Shown one piece after another: positions 10,141-17,271 of a DNA stretch of 46,036 nucleotides; position 1 is the first letter of the stretch, and every line of letters begins with the position of its first letter. The stretch lies in assembly GCA_964522605.1 (NCBI GenBank), contig CAZFWV010000017.1:1-46036 (forward strand), in the 5' to 3' direction. The notes below the pieces were generated by a model. That model ran no database searches. It was not told the origin of the DNA and worked only from the letters and a program-made list of their open reading frames with translations. The translations under genes were made by a program, and so were the position numbers. Source of the DNA: CAVZLD01 sp964522605 (GTDB taxonomy: Bacteria; Planctomycetota; Planctomycetia; Pirellulales; Pirellulaceae).

Positions 10141-10255
10141 ACCTTCGGCCGCAACCAAAGGGGATGCTTCCGCACACGGCGCAATCGGTGTGCCACTGGC
10201 TTTGCCAGTGTCCTCTTGAGTCGAGGAAAAGCACTGGCAGAGCCAGTGGCACCCA
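10141..10255. repeat. Hairpin repeat family A, copy 2
   Basis: The intergenic stretch downstream of the ubiquitin-like locus contains a second copy of the element at 2130-2400. Palindromes CACTGGC-TTT-GCCAGTG (10193-10209) and CACTGGC-AGA-GCCAGTG (10232-10248) are framed by an outer GTGCCACTGGC/GCCAGTGGCAC inverted repeat at 10190-10254. It lies just beyond the 3' end of the ThiF gene and could also act as a 3'-end structure, though no T-run follows. Confidence 0.75.
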
Positions 10256-10276
10256 AGTGACGATGGATCTTCGTGG

Positions 10277-11092
10277 TCACAGGACGGGAGCTGGAATCCG
10301 AAGGGGCCTCATTCGGCCATCCACAATGTCGAATCCAACTTCGCTGTAATGGATCGCTCGGCAAAGATAGAGCCAGAACGCATTGCAGATCGCTGACGCG
10401 GTCATCAAGTTCGTGAAGAGCAATTGCGGTACGGAATCGAGCACTTCGGTACAGTGCGGAGTGTCGTCCGGTTGCGAAACCGCTTGGGCAATCTCATCGT
10501 GAAAAGCCGTTAACGAGGGGGATGTGTCCGATCCGTCGCGACGAATGTAGACCTGCACATTACCGTAGCTACCGCGCCGCAGAACCCCACCCGAATCTTT
10601 GCCCACTCCGTCGTTGCCGCCAGAGATCACGCAAATATCGTCGACGCCCGCAAACCCTCCTCGTCCCCCACAGTAGTCGCTCACCAGCCTTCGCGCTTCA
10701 TGATTGTCGACACAGACGAGTACAATCTCGTGTTTGCCGCCGGGCAGCAATGAAGGAATCGTCTCACGGGTTACAACCCGGTCGATTGCGATCAGTGTAA
10801 GTCGCGTATCACGAAAGTGATTCAAAAGGTCGGTCCGAACGACGGTGGCCTTATTGCCGTAGTTCGAGAACAACATACGGTTTGCATTCTGCGGTTCGAA
10901 CGTATCACCGTCGATCAGAACCAGCCGCGTCTCGCAGGGAAGTGAAGCCAAGAAGATTGAAACGTAGCGAGCAACAATTCCACCGACTCCGCCCAAACCA
11001 ATCAATCGCACCGTCAGGCCATCACCGGCTAGGACGGGAATCAATTCCTGGGTCGAAACCGACAGATCGACTGGCTGATTCGTGTTGTTCAT
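10277..11092 (-). CDS. E1-like ThiF-family adenylating enzyme (module A, PRTRC-type)
   Basis: A 271-residue ThiF/E1-superfamily protein predicted to adenylate the C-terminus of a ubiquitin-like protein. The nucleotide-binding loop LIGLGGVGG sits near residue 30. It is followed by the acidic ATP contact in IDGDTFEPQN (about 60-69), N and R in NANR (about 69-72), a lysine in GNKATV (about 81) and an aspartate in VCVDNHEA (about 129), so the known E1 active-site set looks complete. A candidate catalytic cysteine lies in PHCTEVLD (about residue 214) before PQLLFTNLMTA. In length and C-terminal pattern it resembles the PRTRC-cassette ThiF protein (from memory). The start is ATG at 11092, with GGAGG 9 bases upstream; GTG at 11095 is an alternative. 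It is the last gene of the minus-strand locus, 82 bp after the JAMM peptidase. Confidence 0.85.
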   Translation of the reverse strand: MNNTNQPVDLSVSTQELIPVLAGDGLTVRLIGLGGVGGIVARYVSIFLASLPCETRLVLIDGDTFEPQNANRMLFSNYGNKATVVRTDLLNHFRDTRLTLIAIDRVVTRETIPSLLPGGKHEIVLVCVDNHEARRLVSDYCGGRGGFAGVDDICVISGGNDGVGKDSGGVLRRGSYGNVQVYIRRDGSDTSPSLTAFHDEIAQAVSQPDDTPHCTEVLDSVPQLLFTNLMTASAICNAFWLYLCRAIHYSEVGFDIVDGRMRPLRIPAPVL

Positions 11093-11174
11093 CACCGGTT
11101 GCCTCCAAGTTCCAAGCTGATCAATGAGGGGCAGGTGGATCGCATTTCAAAAGCTATTCTTCTCGACGAGTGGT

Positions 11175-11927
11175 CTACTCGTGATTCTTCGAGTCGCGTT
11201 TTTGGTCGTGTAGATCAAACTCGAAATCACAAAACGCCGGATAGTCCATGACAACTACCTGTCTTAGCCACTGGCGTGGAAACATCGTCCGATGCAGGTA
11301 ACCTTCGGACACGTGGTTCCAGTCGAGGCGAAATCGAGTCCCATCCACAACTGCCTCAACGTGAAAATCGGGTGGCTCTTCATGCAGTCGGCCTACAACC
11401 ATGTGCAGACCGGTCAGACAGTCTTCATCGCGGACGTCTGTTTGTGAGGCATACGCTGCCAGTTCGCAGTGACTGTGAATGTCGCAGAACACAGACCAGT
11501 TCTTCGGTAAGTCTCTTGGCGTCTCGTACTTCACCCCGACTGGAGATTTGGGCCCCATGGTCGCCTGGCTGACGGCAGCCACCTGCCGAGGAATCACTGT
11601 TCGAACTTCGCAGACGGTTTCGTCCCAAGCGAGAAGTGCAATCGCCTCCGCATTCCAGCGATCGGTCATATAGCCAAAGAAGCCGCAGATCTGCTCCAAC
11701 TGCGTTCGTGGAATCTGCGGGTAACTCGGAATCAACGAGGTGACATGCGGAGCCAATTCGGTGGGCCAACGAGGCGCCGGTACACAGCTCTGGTACTGCG
11801 TATGGTTCCGGCAAAGGTAGAGGTTGTCCGCAGTCAGCAGGTAGTACACGGGGTCCTTTGGACGCGGCATGTTATCGCTTTGCTTCACATAGATCGGTGT
11901 AATCAGGCGTTCGTCAATTCGAGTCAT
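11175..11927 (-). CDS. JAMM/JAB-domain metallopeptidase (module A, PRTRC protein A-like)
   Basis: A 250-residue protein with an intact JAMM zinc-protease signature. H151-S-H153 is followed after exactly seven residues by S161-x-x-D164 (HSHCELAAYASQTD), and an upstream acidic candidate for the catalytic base is E94 in RWNAEAIALLAWDE. JAMM enzymes in bacterial ubiquitin-like operons are thought either to trim the Ubl precursor to expose its reactive end or to remove it from targets. Its neighbour Ubl (13074-13397) has residues beyond an internal AGEKG motif, which fits a processing role. Size and context recall PRTRC system protein A. An AGGA ribosome-binding site precedes the ATG. The gene lies 108 bp downstream of the E2-like gene and upstream of the ThiF gene. 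Confidence 0.87.
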   Translation of the reverse strand: MTRIDERLITPIYVKQSDNMPRPKDPVYYLLTADNLYLCRNHTQYQSCVPAPRWPTELAPHVTSLIPSYPQIPRTQLEQICGFFGYMTDRWNAEAIALLAWDETVCEVRTVIPRQVAAVSQATMGPKSPVGVKYETPRDLPKNWSVFCDIHSHCELAAYASQTDVRDEDCLTGLHMVVGRLHEEPPDFHVEAVVDGTRFRLDWNHVSEGYLHRTMFPRQWLRQVVVMDYPAFCDFEFDLHDQKRDSKNHE

Positions 11928-12035
11928 CGTCGGAATCCTGTTGATCGTTGTCGGAACGAGAGGTTCGCCAACGAAGATCTGGCGAATGCCTCACCCTCCC
12001 GGTGTTAAATTGCGCTATAACGACCTTGCGCCAGC

Positions 12036-12863
12036 CTACTGCGTATGATTGATCATCAATCGGGCCAGTTCGCGTGAACTTCGAACCGGAATACTCCCGG
12101 CCTGGTTGCGGAACATCCGATCAACGACCTCTTTGAGTGTGGCGTTGACCTTCAGCCACGGTACATCCAATCCCATGAAGCGATCGCGAATCGTCTCCTC
12201 ATGCCAGCGGTTTACGGACGCAATTCGTGCGTCAACGGTGCGTGATTCGGCATACCATGAGGAAAACTCATGGACATCGGAGGACCAATTGAAAGACTGC
12301 TCGAACAGGCATCGACGGAGTGCTTCTATCCCCCTTCGGATTCGCTTGCGTGAATCTGCCTCCTCATGAATCGGAGTCCGATCGAGATGCTGCGTGCAGA
12401 TCCACGAAAGCGGGTGTCCTTCGGATGGGACGAAGCGAGAACAGTTTAGCAGGCCGGGATAATATAGGTCGTTCTCTTCATCGATCTCCCTCAGTGGCTC
12501 AATGCGAAAGAAGCACTCATTCACGTTCGATAGATAATCACCGTGAAAAGCCGCCAACACAATGACGTAAGGCAACGAGATTGTCACCTTCTGGTAGTGT
12601 GCAGCCGTTCCATAGGGCACCGGCGAATCCTCGGCAATCCAGGAAAGCGTATACGGACCCGCGGGGTATTCGCACACGAGGATCATGTGATCGCCGCGCG
12701 AATATGCGAATCGGACTTCGCGCGGCAAGCAAATACCACAGCTGTTGATTCGCGGCGGAACCGCACGTTCCAGCAGCGTCTGGATCGGCATCGTGATCGA
12801 TTCGCCAGGTGCCACTTTCAGCTTGGCTACCACACCGCGAAGAATGATCTTTTCGTGAGCCAT
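12036..12863 (-). CDS. E2-like (Prok-E2_D / PRTRC protein B-like) protein
   Basis: A 275-residue protein without signal peptide or membrane segment. The central region (about residues 95-160) contains SLPYVIVLAAFHG followed by LYYPGLLNCSRF and HPLSWICTQHL. This matches the pattern I associate with the UBC-fold Prok-E2_D family (PRTRC protein B), in which a short strand-proline-asparagine segment leads to the catalytic loop. Candidate active-site cysteines are C141 and C156. The C-terminal third is helical and charged. The gene sits between a Ubl gene and a JAMM gene, with E1 following, which strongly supports an E2-type transfer role. No canonical HPN motif is visible, so the E2 call rests on weak sequence similarity plus context. 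The 210 bp separating it from the Ubl gene contain no convincing ORF. Confidence 0.62.
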   Translation of the reverse strand: MAHEKIILRGVVAKLKVAPGESITMPIQTLLERAVPPRINSCGICLPREVRFAYSRGDHMILVCEYPAGPYTLSWIAEDSPVPYGTAAHYQKVTISLPYVIVLAAFHGDYLSNVNECFFRIEPLREIDEENDLYYPGLLNCSRFVPSEGHPLSWICTQHLDRTPIHEEADSRKRIRRGIEALRRCLFEQSFNWSSDVHEFSSWYAESRTVDARIASVNRWHEETIRDRFMGLDVPWLKVNATLKEVVDRMFRNQAGSIPVRSSRELARLMINHTQ

Positions 12864-13073
12864 GCATCACCTAGGGTCAGTTGAGTAGAGTACATTGCGA
12901 GATTGACTTTCGATGTAGACCAGGAATTGGAGATCGAGTTGCGTCTTCTAATCCTGGCTACGCTCCGCGCCAGCACCGCAGCCGCCGTGCAGCTTAGACG
13001 TGTTGGTTTTTCTGGAGTCTCCGAACACGAATGGCCACGGGGAGACTGTTGTAACTTCATCAGAGCGAGCCAC

Positions 13074-13397
13074 TCAAAAGCCACACGACCTCCGTGTCGC
13101 AGAATGGCCTTTCTCACCGGCGGGCCGGATGAATTCGATGTGCTCCCCGGTCCGCACGACACGACTCTCATCATCCACCCGTTCACCGTTGACGTAAGTG
13201 TGGCTTCCCGGTTCGATGCGGAATCGGTCAGCAAGTCGAGACCGGATTTCGCCAAGCGACATGCCGGCAACGGGAAGCGTTTCGTCATGGATCGTGACCA
13301 TCCCTCCGAACTGGTCAGCACCCGATGCAAACGGATCGTCGAGGCCACTGGGACCTCCCGAAGATTGCTCTCGGGGAATCCGCAATCGTTCTTCCAT
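13074..13397 (-). CDS. Ubiquitin-like beta-grasp protein A (PRTRC-C/ThiS-like)
   Basis: A 107-residue small protein. The ATG at 13397 is chosen because an AAAGGAA ribosome-binding site precedes it; the frame is open further upstream but that part is low-complexity and arginine-rich. After a disordered 30-residue N-terminus comes a beta-grasp-like pattern: strand VTIHDETLPVAG, helix SLGEIRSRLADRF, then TYVNGERVDDESRVVRTGEHIEFI. The last of these is the ThiS/Prok_Ub-type NG...L/V..GD.I.F signature. The fold ends in RPAGEKG (about residues 91-97), resembling the GTKG-like end of PRTRC protein C as I remember it. Ten more residues (HSATRRSCGF) follow, so maturation by a JAMM peptidase is a reasonable inference. 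It lies upstream of E2-like, JAMM and E1 genes on the same strand. Confidence 0.75.
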   Translation of the reverse strand: MEERLRIPREQSSGGPSGLDDPFASGADQFGGMVTIHDETLPVAGMSLGEIRSRLADRFRIEPGSHTYVNGERVDDESRVVRTGEHIEFIRPAGEKGHSATRRSCGF

Positions 13398-13560
13398 TTC
13401 GTTCGTTCCTTTCCGAATGCGTTGAGGTTCAGTACTTCGACAGAAAGCTTCGCCAGTAGTTGCGCCTGAAAATGGATTTCTCCTTCTCTGCACTGCTAGC
13501 GGTGACAATATTGGTTTCTCGCCAAGAACTCGAGCGCCCACCTGATGCGTGCGAGTCTTC

Positions 13561-15342
13561 CTACGAATGGAATCGCTCCAACTCGTAGGACTGAACCGCG
13601 GGTTGGTCGATCCTGCGAACGGATGCAATCCGCGAGCCGTCAGGCAATGGAAGGTAATTGTGAGCGTTGAATTCTGTGATCTGTTCGCACATACTTCGAA
13701 TCTGCTGGTCGAGACTTGCCAGCACCATTTCTTTCGTCAGACCCGGAGTCAAGATTCCCTGGCGCTCAACTCGCATCGCTTCGGTGCATGCCTGCTGCAC
13801 ACTGAGATCAACAATCGATCCGGTCAGCAAGTCGCGGCGATATTTGGTGTCGGTCTTCGCCGACCCGGCAAACGTGACCTCGACCTGCCCCGGATCATGA
13901 CCGTTGGGGCTAAAAACCCAATCGGTAACATCTTGGACCAGTCGATGCTCCGCTCGCTGCTGGTCCTTGCCAAGATCCGAATGGATTGGCAAACCGCGAA
14001 TCTTCTTGGACAGAATTGCCTGGAACTGGGCGCGGCCGATCCGACCAAAGTCGATGATCTTCCCGCCGGCTCTGCGAATGAACGCCTGATCACAGAGTTC
14101 GGGCACGTTGGTAGTAAACAAAAAGATGCAGGGAGTATTTCCCAATTCACCGGAGAGGTGGTCGAGCCGTTCCAGCGCGGTCGTTTGAATCCGTCCCATC
14201 ACATCTTCAGAGCCATGACGTGCACGGGCGAGCGCGTCGATTTCTTCGCACCTCGCAATCACGGGAAGCTTCCATTCGCGTCCTTTCCAGACAAACGGTT
14301 CGTTTGCCAACTGGATGACTTCGTCATAGAAACGATCCTGGAGCTTATCGGATTCACCCAGATACTTGTTCAGTACGCTCGACATCCGCATGCGGAGCAC
14401 ACGTTTCGGCAGCGCTTCAATCGGCGCGCCGGTCACTTCACTCAGCACACGGTAAACACCATAGATTATGGCGAGGATACTGAGCGTTTTTCCGGTACCG
14501 GTCAGGCCTTTCAGGAGTCGGGTTTGCATCAGCCGTACACCGTATTTGCGCAAGAGATCGGGATCGGTCATCTCGATGCGCACATGTTCGATCAGCTCCG
14601 CGATAAACGGATGAGGCGTTCCGATATCGCGTTGCGCGTCGACCTCCTGTAACGGGCCTCGTTCGAGGAACTTATAGTGCGACACCCCCTCTTGCCGCGG
14701 CAGGGCCTCCAGCGCCATTCTCCGCCGTGTGCATACAAGGACTTCCGATCCCACTTGAGCGCTACCCGCGGTTAGTTGTTGCCGTAGCGTCTCGGACAGA
14801 CGATAGGCTTCCGAACTGAGATCGTTAAGCGACACGCGAACACGGTCTTCACCTAGTCGTTGCTTCAGTTCACCGATCTCTCCCGTGCTGAGATTAGTCG
14901 GTCCGCGACCGATGATGGCACGGGCCTGGGCATCGAGCAAAACATGTTCGCCACAGGTGAGTGACTTCGCCAGATTCGCATCCAGAATCAGCGGAAACGC
15001 CGTATCTCCGTTCTCCATCAAGACATGACCACGTTCGACCGGCTGCCCACTACTTCGCGGTGCCAGGTCGAGGTACGTGGCTAACCGTAATGGGCCGTCT
15101 TTGAGTGCCTCAACCATCGCGTCCAGTTGCTGCTGTTTCTTTCCAATCTGCTGTTCCGCAGCATTCTTACTTGCCAACAACATGAGCTGCTCGAGAAACT
15201 GGGATGATTTGGGCGAATCATCGCGTGCAATCTGAGCCAGCAGCACCCTTCTGTCATCGGAGTCGATCGCAGGATCCAGCAGAAACTGGATGACTTCGGA
15301 AATCGACTCTTGCTTCGCACTATTCTTATTTTTGACGACCAT
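13561..15342 (-). CDS. Arc/Mpa-like AAA+ unfoldase with variant Walker B
   Basis: A 593-residue protein starting at the ATG at 15342 (GGAG upstream; the longer frame adds an unlikely leader that overlaps repeat sequence). The order recalls the proteasome-activating ATPases Arc/Mpa: an N-terminal helical/coiled-coil region (about 30-80), an OB-like beta region (about 83-150), then one AAA+ module. Walker A is GLTGTGKT (279-286). The pore-loop motif KYLGES gives the aromatic-hydrophobic-Gly triad Y-L-G. Walker B reads IARCEEIDAL (about 362-371), with Glu where the family has Asp. A sensor-1 FTTN and an RR arginine-finger candidate (about 423-424) follow. The C-terminus (YELERFHS) lacks the HbYX motif used to dock a 20S core, and no proteasome subunit gene is present in the window. 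Inferred role: ATP-driven unfolding or remodelling of Ubl-modified proteins. Confidence 0.82.
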   Translation of the reverse strand: MVVKNKNSAKQESISEVIQFLLDPAIDSDDRRVLLAQIARDDSPKSSQFLEQLMLLASKNAAEQQIGKKQQQLDAMVEALKDGPLRLATYLDLAPRSSGQPVERGHVLMENGDTAFPLILDANLAKSLTCGEHVLLDAQARAIIGRGPTNLSTGEIGELKQRLGEDRVRVSLNDLSSEAYRLSETLRQQLTAGSAQVGSEVLVCTRRRMALEALPRQEGVSHYKFLERGPLQEVDAQRDIGTPHPFIAELIEHVRIEMTDPDLLRKYGVRLMQTRLLKGLTGTGKTLSILAIIYGVYRVLSEVTGAPIEALPKRVLRMRMSSVLNKYLGESDKLQDRFYDEVIQLANEPFVWKGREWKLPVIARCEEIDALARARHGSEDVMGRIQTTALERLDHLSGELGNTPCIFLFTTNVPELCDQAFIRRAGGKIIDFGRIGRAQFQAILSKKIRGLPIHSDLGKDQQRAEHRLVQDVTDWVFSPNGHDPGQVEVTFAGSAKTDTKYRRDLLTGSIVDLSVQQACTEAMRVERQGILTPGLTKEMVLASLDQQIRSMCEQITEFNAHNYLPLPDGSRIASVRRIDQPAVQSYELERFHS

Positions 15343-15400
15343 CGGTTCACAACTCCATAGGAACAGGCTCAAAATGCACTCGTCAGGATCACGCGAGGCG

Positions 15401-15490
15401 GTTTCAGAACTGGGAGGGGGAGGCTCCTGCCGGCCTGGCGTTTGTCGCATCGTCGGCTCGGCAGGAGCCTCGCCCTCCCGATTTGAAAAC
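15401..15490. repeat. Hairpin repeat family B, copy 1
   Basis: An imperfect inverted repeat of about 90 bp in the gap between the JAMM-B and AAA genes. The left arm is GGGAGG...GGCTCCTGCCG and the right arm CGGCAGGAGCC...CCTCCC, with outer TTTCAGAAC/ATTTGAAAAC arms. A related copy lies at 43073-43168. It interrupts the otherwise contiguous ubiquitin-like locus. Confidence 0.8.
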
Positions 15491-15508
15491 CTGCCATTAC
15501 TCTACTCA

Positions 15509-16651
15509 TCAAGACGGAACGCCCTGAGTTGGGTCAAAGTCGGGAATGATGTAAAAGCCCCTTTGCGTTAAGCGATTCTCTGAGAGGGAAAACAGCCCGT
15601 GGACTTCTTCACGTCGAGCGTTGAGCCCGAAGATGTGACACAGGGCGTACGGTGCGCCACCAAAGACCGCTTGATGCCAGCTCCGGTCGTCGGTCGAGGC
15701 AAACACGCTCGTGCGCCCACACACCTTTGCTGTGGCGCAAATGTCGCAGGGTGGAGCACCGTCCAGCGGGAGGAAATTGTGCCCATGCGCTTGTCCCAAT
15801 AAGCGATAGGTCCGCGTTTCCTGACGGGATTGAATCGCCTTGAGTACGGCCTGCAACCGAACCCAGGTCTTTCCCGTGTACGCCAGGCGAGTTCTTTCCT
15901 CTTCTGCATCCGTCAGCTCGAGCGCATTTGCCACCACAAGGAAGAACTCACCGGTTTTAGGGCAGGAACAAGTCGATCCGATCAACGCCGCTCCCGTTTC
16001 GCACGGTGGTTGATGATCGGCTCCACGTCGTGCACACCGCTCCGCTCGCTCAAACGCTTCCCGCGTATAGAGCACCGGAAAGTAGGTCTCGTTTGGCCCA
16101 TCGACCGGTTCGGCCTGTGCAAGCAGCTTGGTCAGGTCGCACTTCAAGTAGGGAAGCGGTTCCTGCGTCGATTGCGTACCGAAATCGATTCCCAGCGAGG
16201 CGGATGTTGTTGGCTGATGTGACTCCACGTCGACGACGAGTTCATAGTGGTATTCGTCGCCACGCTGAAACAAGCCCTCTGTGATCAAATCCGTTACTGC
16301 CCGACTCGCCACATCGGAAAAGAGACTCGCGTTATACTCCCGATGAAACGTATCTCCTCGCGGGTTAACAACCGACACACGAACGCCGCGACACCGCATC
16401 TTCAGGTTGTCTTCGTCAAAGATGGGAGCCATATCGATCTTCATCTCGCCGAGCTTCGCATCGGGCATTCCGTGCCGGTACGCGTGCGCCAGCAGCAGCT
16501 CCTGGTGGAAATCATTCAGATAGGCGCTCGGTACCTCCACGCGGCGCACTTCCGGTCCGTGCAGCTCACGACGGATGGAGAGCGCGAAATGAGGCGTCGC
16601 GCGGGCTTTGGACAACGGCAGTGCATGTTGTTGTTCCGTGTTTGATTTCAT
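15509..16651 (-). CDS. Second JAMM-family metallopeptidase, with cysteine-bearing insertion (module B)
   Basis: A 380-residue protein starting at the ATG at 16651 (GGAGAA upstream). The first ~200 residues form a domain I do not recognise. The C-terminal half reads as a divergent JAMM domain. CETGAALIGSTC (E218) matches the catalytic-Glu strand E-x-G-x-L-x-G. H289-G-H291 in GQAHGHNFLP supplies two zinc ligands, and S319-x-x-D322 in FASTDDRSWH supplies the serine and third ligand. The HxH-to-S spacing is 27 residues instead of the usual 7, because of an insert with three cysteines (CDICATAKVC, 302-311). Further cysteines at about 217, 228 and 230 could form a structural metal site with them. 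Downstream, APYALCHIFGLN continues the JAB-like core. Probable role: de-conjugation or processing of the neighbouring Ubl. It is separated from the Ubl gene by 314 bp containing a repeat. Confidence 0.7.
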   Translation of the reverse strand: MKSNTEQQHALPLSKARATPHFALSIRRELHGPEVRRVEVPSAYLNDFHQELLLAHAYRHGMPDAKLGEMKIDMAPIFDEDNLKMRCRGVRVSVVNPRGDTFHREYNASLFSDVASRAVTDLITEGLFQRGDEYHYELVVDVESHQPTTSASLGIDFGTQSTQEPLPYLKCDLTKLLAQAEPVDGPNETYFPVLYTREAFERAERCARRGADHQPPCETGAALIGSTCSCPKTGEFFLVVANALELTDAEEERTRLAYTGKTWVRLQAVLKAIQSRQETRTYRLLGQAHGHNFLPLDGAPPCDICATAKVCGRTSVFASTDDRSWHQAVFGGAPYALCHIFGLNARREEVHGLFSLSENRLTQRGFYIIPDFDPTQGVPS

Positions 16652-16783
16652 TCGGGAAGTTCTCCACCAGACGGGCTTGCCGATCACACCTCAGGCGGTG
16701 TACGACTATTCCGGGATGGCGTCTCGTCTTTCTCACAACCCCGAAAGGTTGGCGTCCTGACGCATTACAGTAACCGCAGGAGA

Positions 16784-16866
16784 GGAACCACGGATTTGAC
16801 GGAGGAGACGGATCAGTACCGATGAATCCGTGCACATCCGTTCCCTCCGTCAGATCCGCGGTTTCC
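16784..16866. repeat. Hairpin repeat family C
   Basis: The 314-bp gap between the Ubl-B and JAMM-B genes contains an 83-bp near-perfect inverted repeat. The left arm GGAACCACGGATTTGACGG and the right arm (reverse complement GGAAACCGCGGATCTGACGG) differ at only a few positions. A partial relative (GGAACCACGGATCCCGCGG) occurs at 37239-37257. No gene is seen in the rest of this gap. Confidence 0.75.
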
Positions 16867-16965
16867 TCGCCTTCTCTCGACTAACTCGGAAGCGTTTGCC
16901 TCTCCGCCCACCCACGCGAAGCATGGACGAGAGAGCAAACGACTTCACTGAGGTTGAACCACTAC

Positions 16966-17271
16966 TTAACCCAAATGGGTCTTCGGACTAACCCACAGTT
17001 TGGTGCCCGTTGTCACCTGATCGCCGATCGGTGCTTCGTCATCGAGAAAGGCGCCTCGATCATCGTGTAATGACCACGGAACGTTTTCCGGGAGAGAAAA
17101 TCGATGGGCAACGGCGCGAGCGACAGCACCCGCCGGCAGGTTGTGCTGAACATTGCTGGCCACAACCGAATGCGTGCCCGTCACATCGTTCAGCTCAAGA
17201 CTCAGAACACCGACTGCCGAGTCACCGCTTTCCACACCAGAATCGTATTGCTTCAATATCTCACCGCTCAT
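16966..17271 (-). CDS. Ubiquitin-like protein B, YukD-like, ending in Leu-Gly
   Basis: A 101-residue small protein starting at the ATG at 17271, preceded by a strong AAAGGAG. After an acidic ~20-residue N-terminus the sequence follows the YukD/EsaB-type beta-grasp pattern: strand GVLSLELNDVTGTHSVVAS, helix PAGAVARAVAHRFSLPE, then WSLHDDRGAFLDDEAPIGD and a last strand GTKLWVSPKTHLG. The protein ends directly at Gly101, so it could be activated by an E1 without proteolytic trimming. Its ATG overlaps the stop of the upstream unknown gene by 4 bp (ATGA), indicating translational coupling. Placement directly after RING-like, E1 and E2-like genes makes it the likely modifier of module B. The fold call is from pattern recognition. 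Confidence 0.77.
   Translation of the reverse strand: MSGEILKQYDSGVESGDSAVGVLSLELNDVTGTHSVVASNVQHNLPAGAVARAVAHRFSLPENVPWSLHDDRGAFLDDEAPIGDQVTTGTKLWVSPKTHLG

Noticed and set aside
12864..13073. Possible small minus-strand gene between Ubl-A and the E2-like gene (ATG near 13057)
   Set aside because: The frame runs out of phase into the E2-like gene, has no ribosome-binding site and has an arginine/serine-rich composition typical of non-coding GC-rich DNA.
12903..13469. Long plus-strand frame (188 codons) across the gap and Ubl-A gene
   Set aside because: It lies opposite a minus-strand gene with a ribosome-binding site and recognisable fold; its translation is low in pattern and lacks any family feature.
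13549..14652. A 367-codon plus-strand frame opposite the AAA gene
   Set aside because: It is the antisense shadow of the AAA gene, whose Walker A, Walker B and pore-loop motifs are unambiguous on the minus strand.
13561..15342. Assignment of the AAA protein as a true proteasome-activating ATPase (Mpa/Arc)
   Set aside because: The HbYX tail is missing, Walker B is altered and no 20S, Pup, Dop or PafA gene is in the window, so only Arc/Mpa-like is justified.
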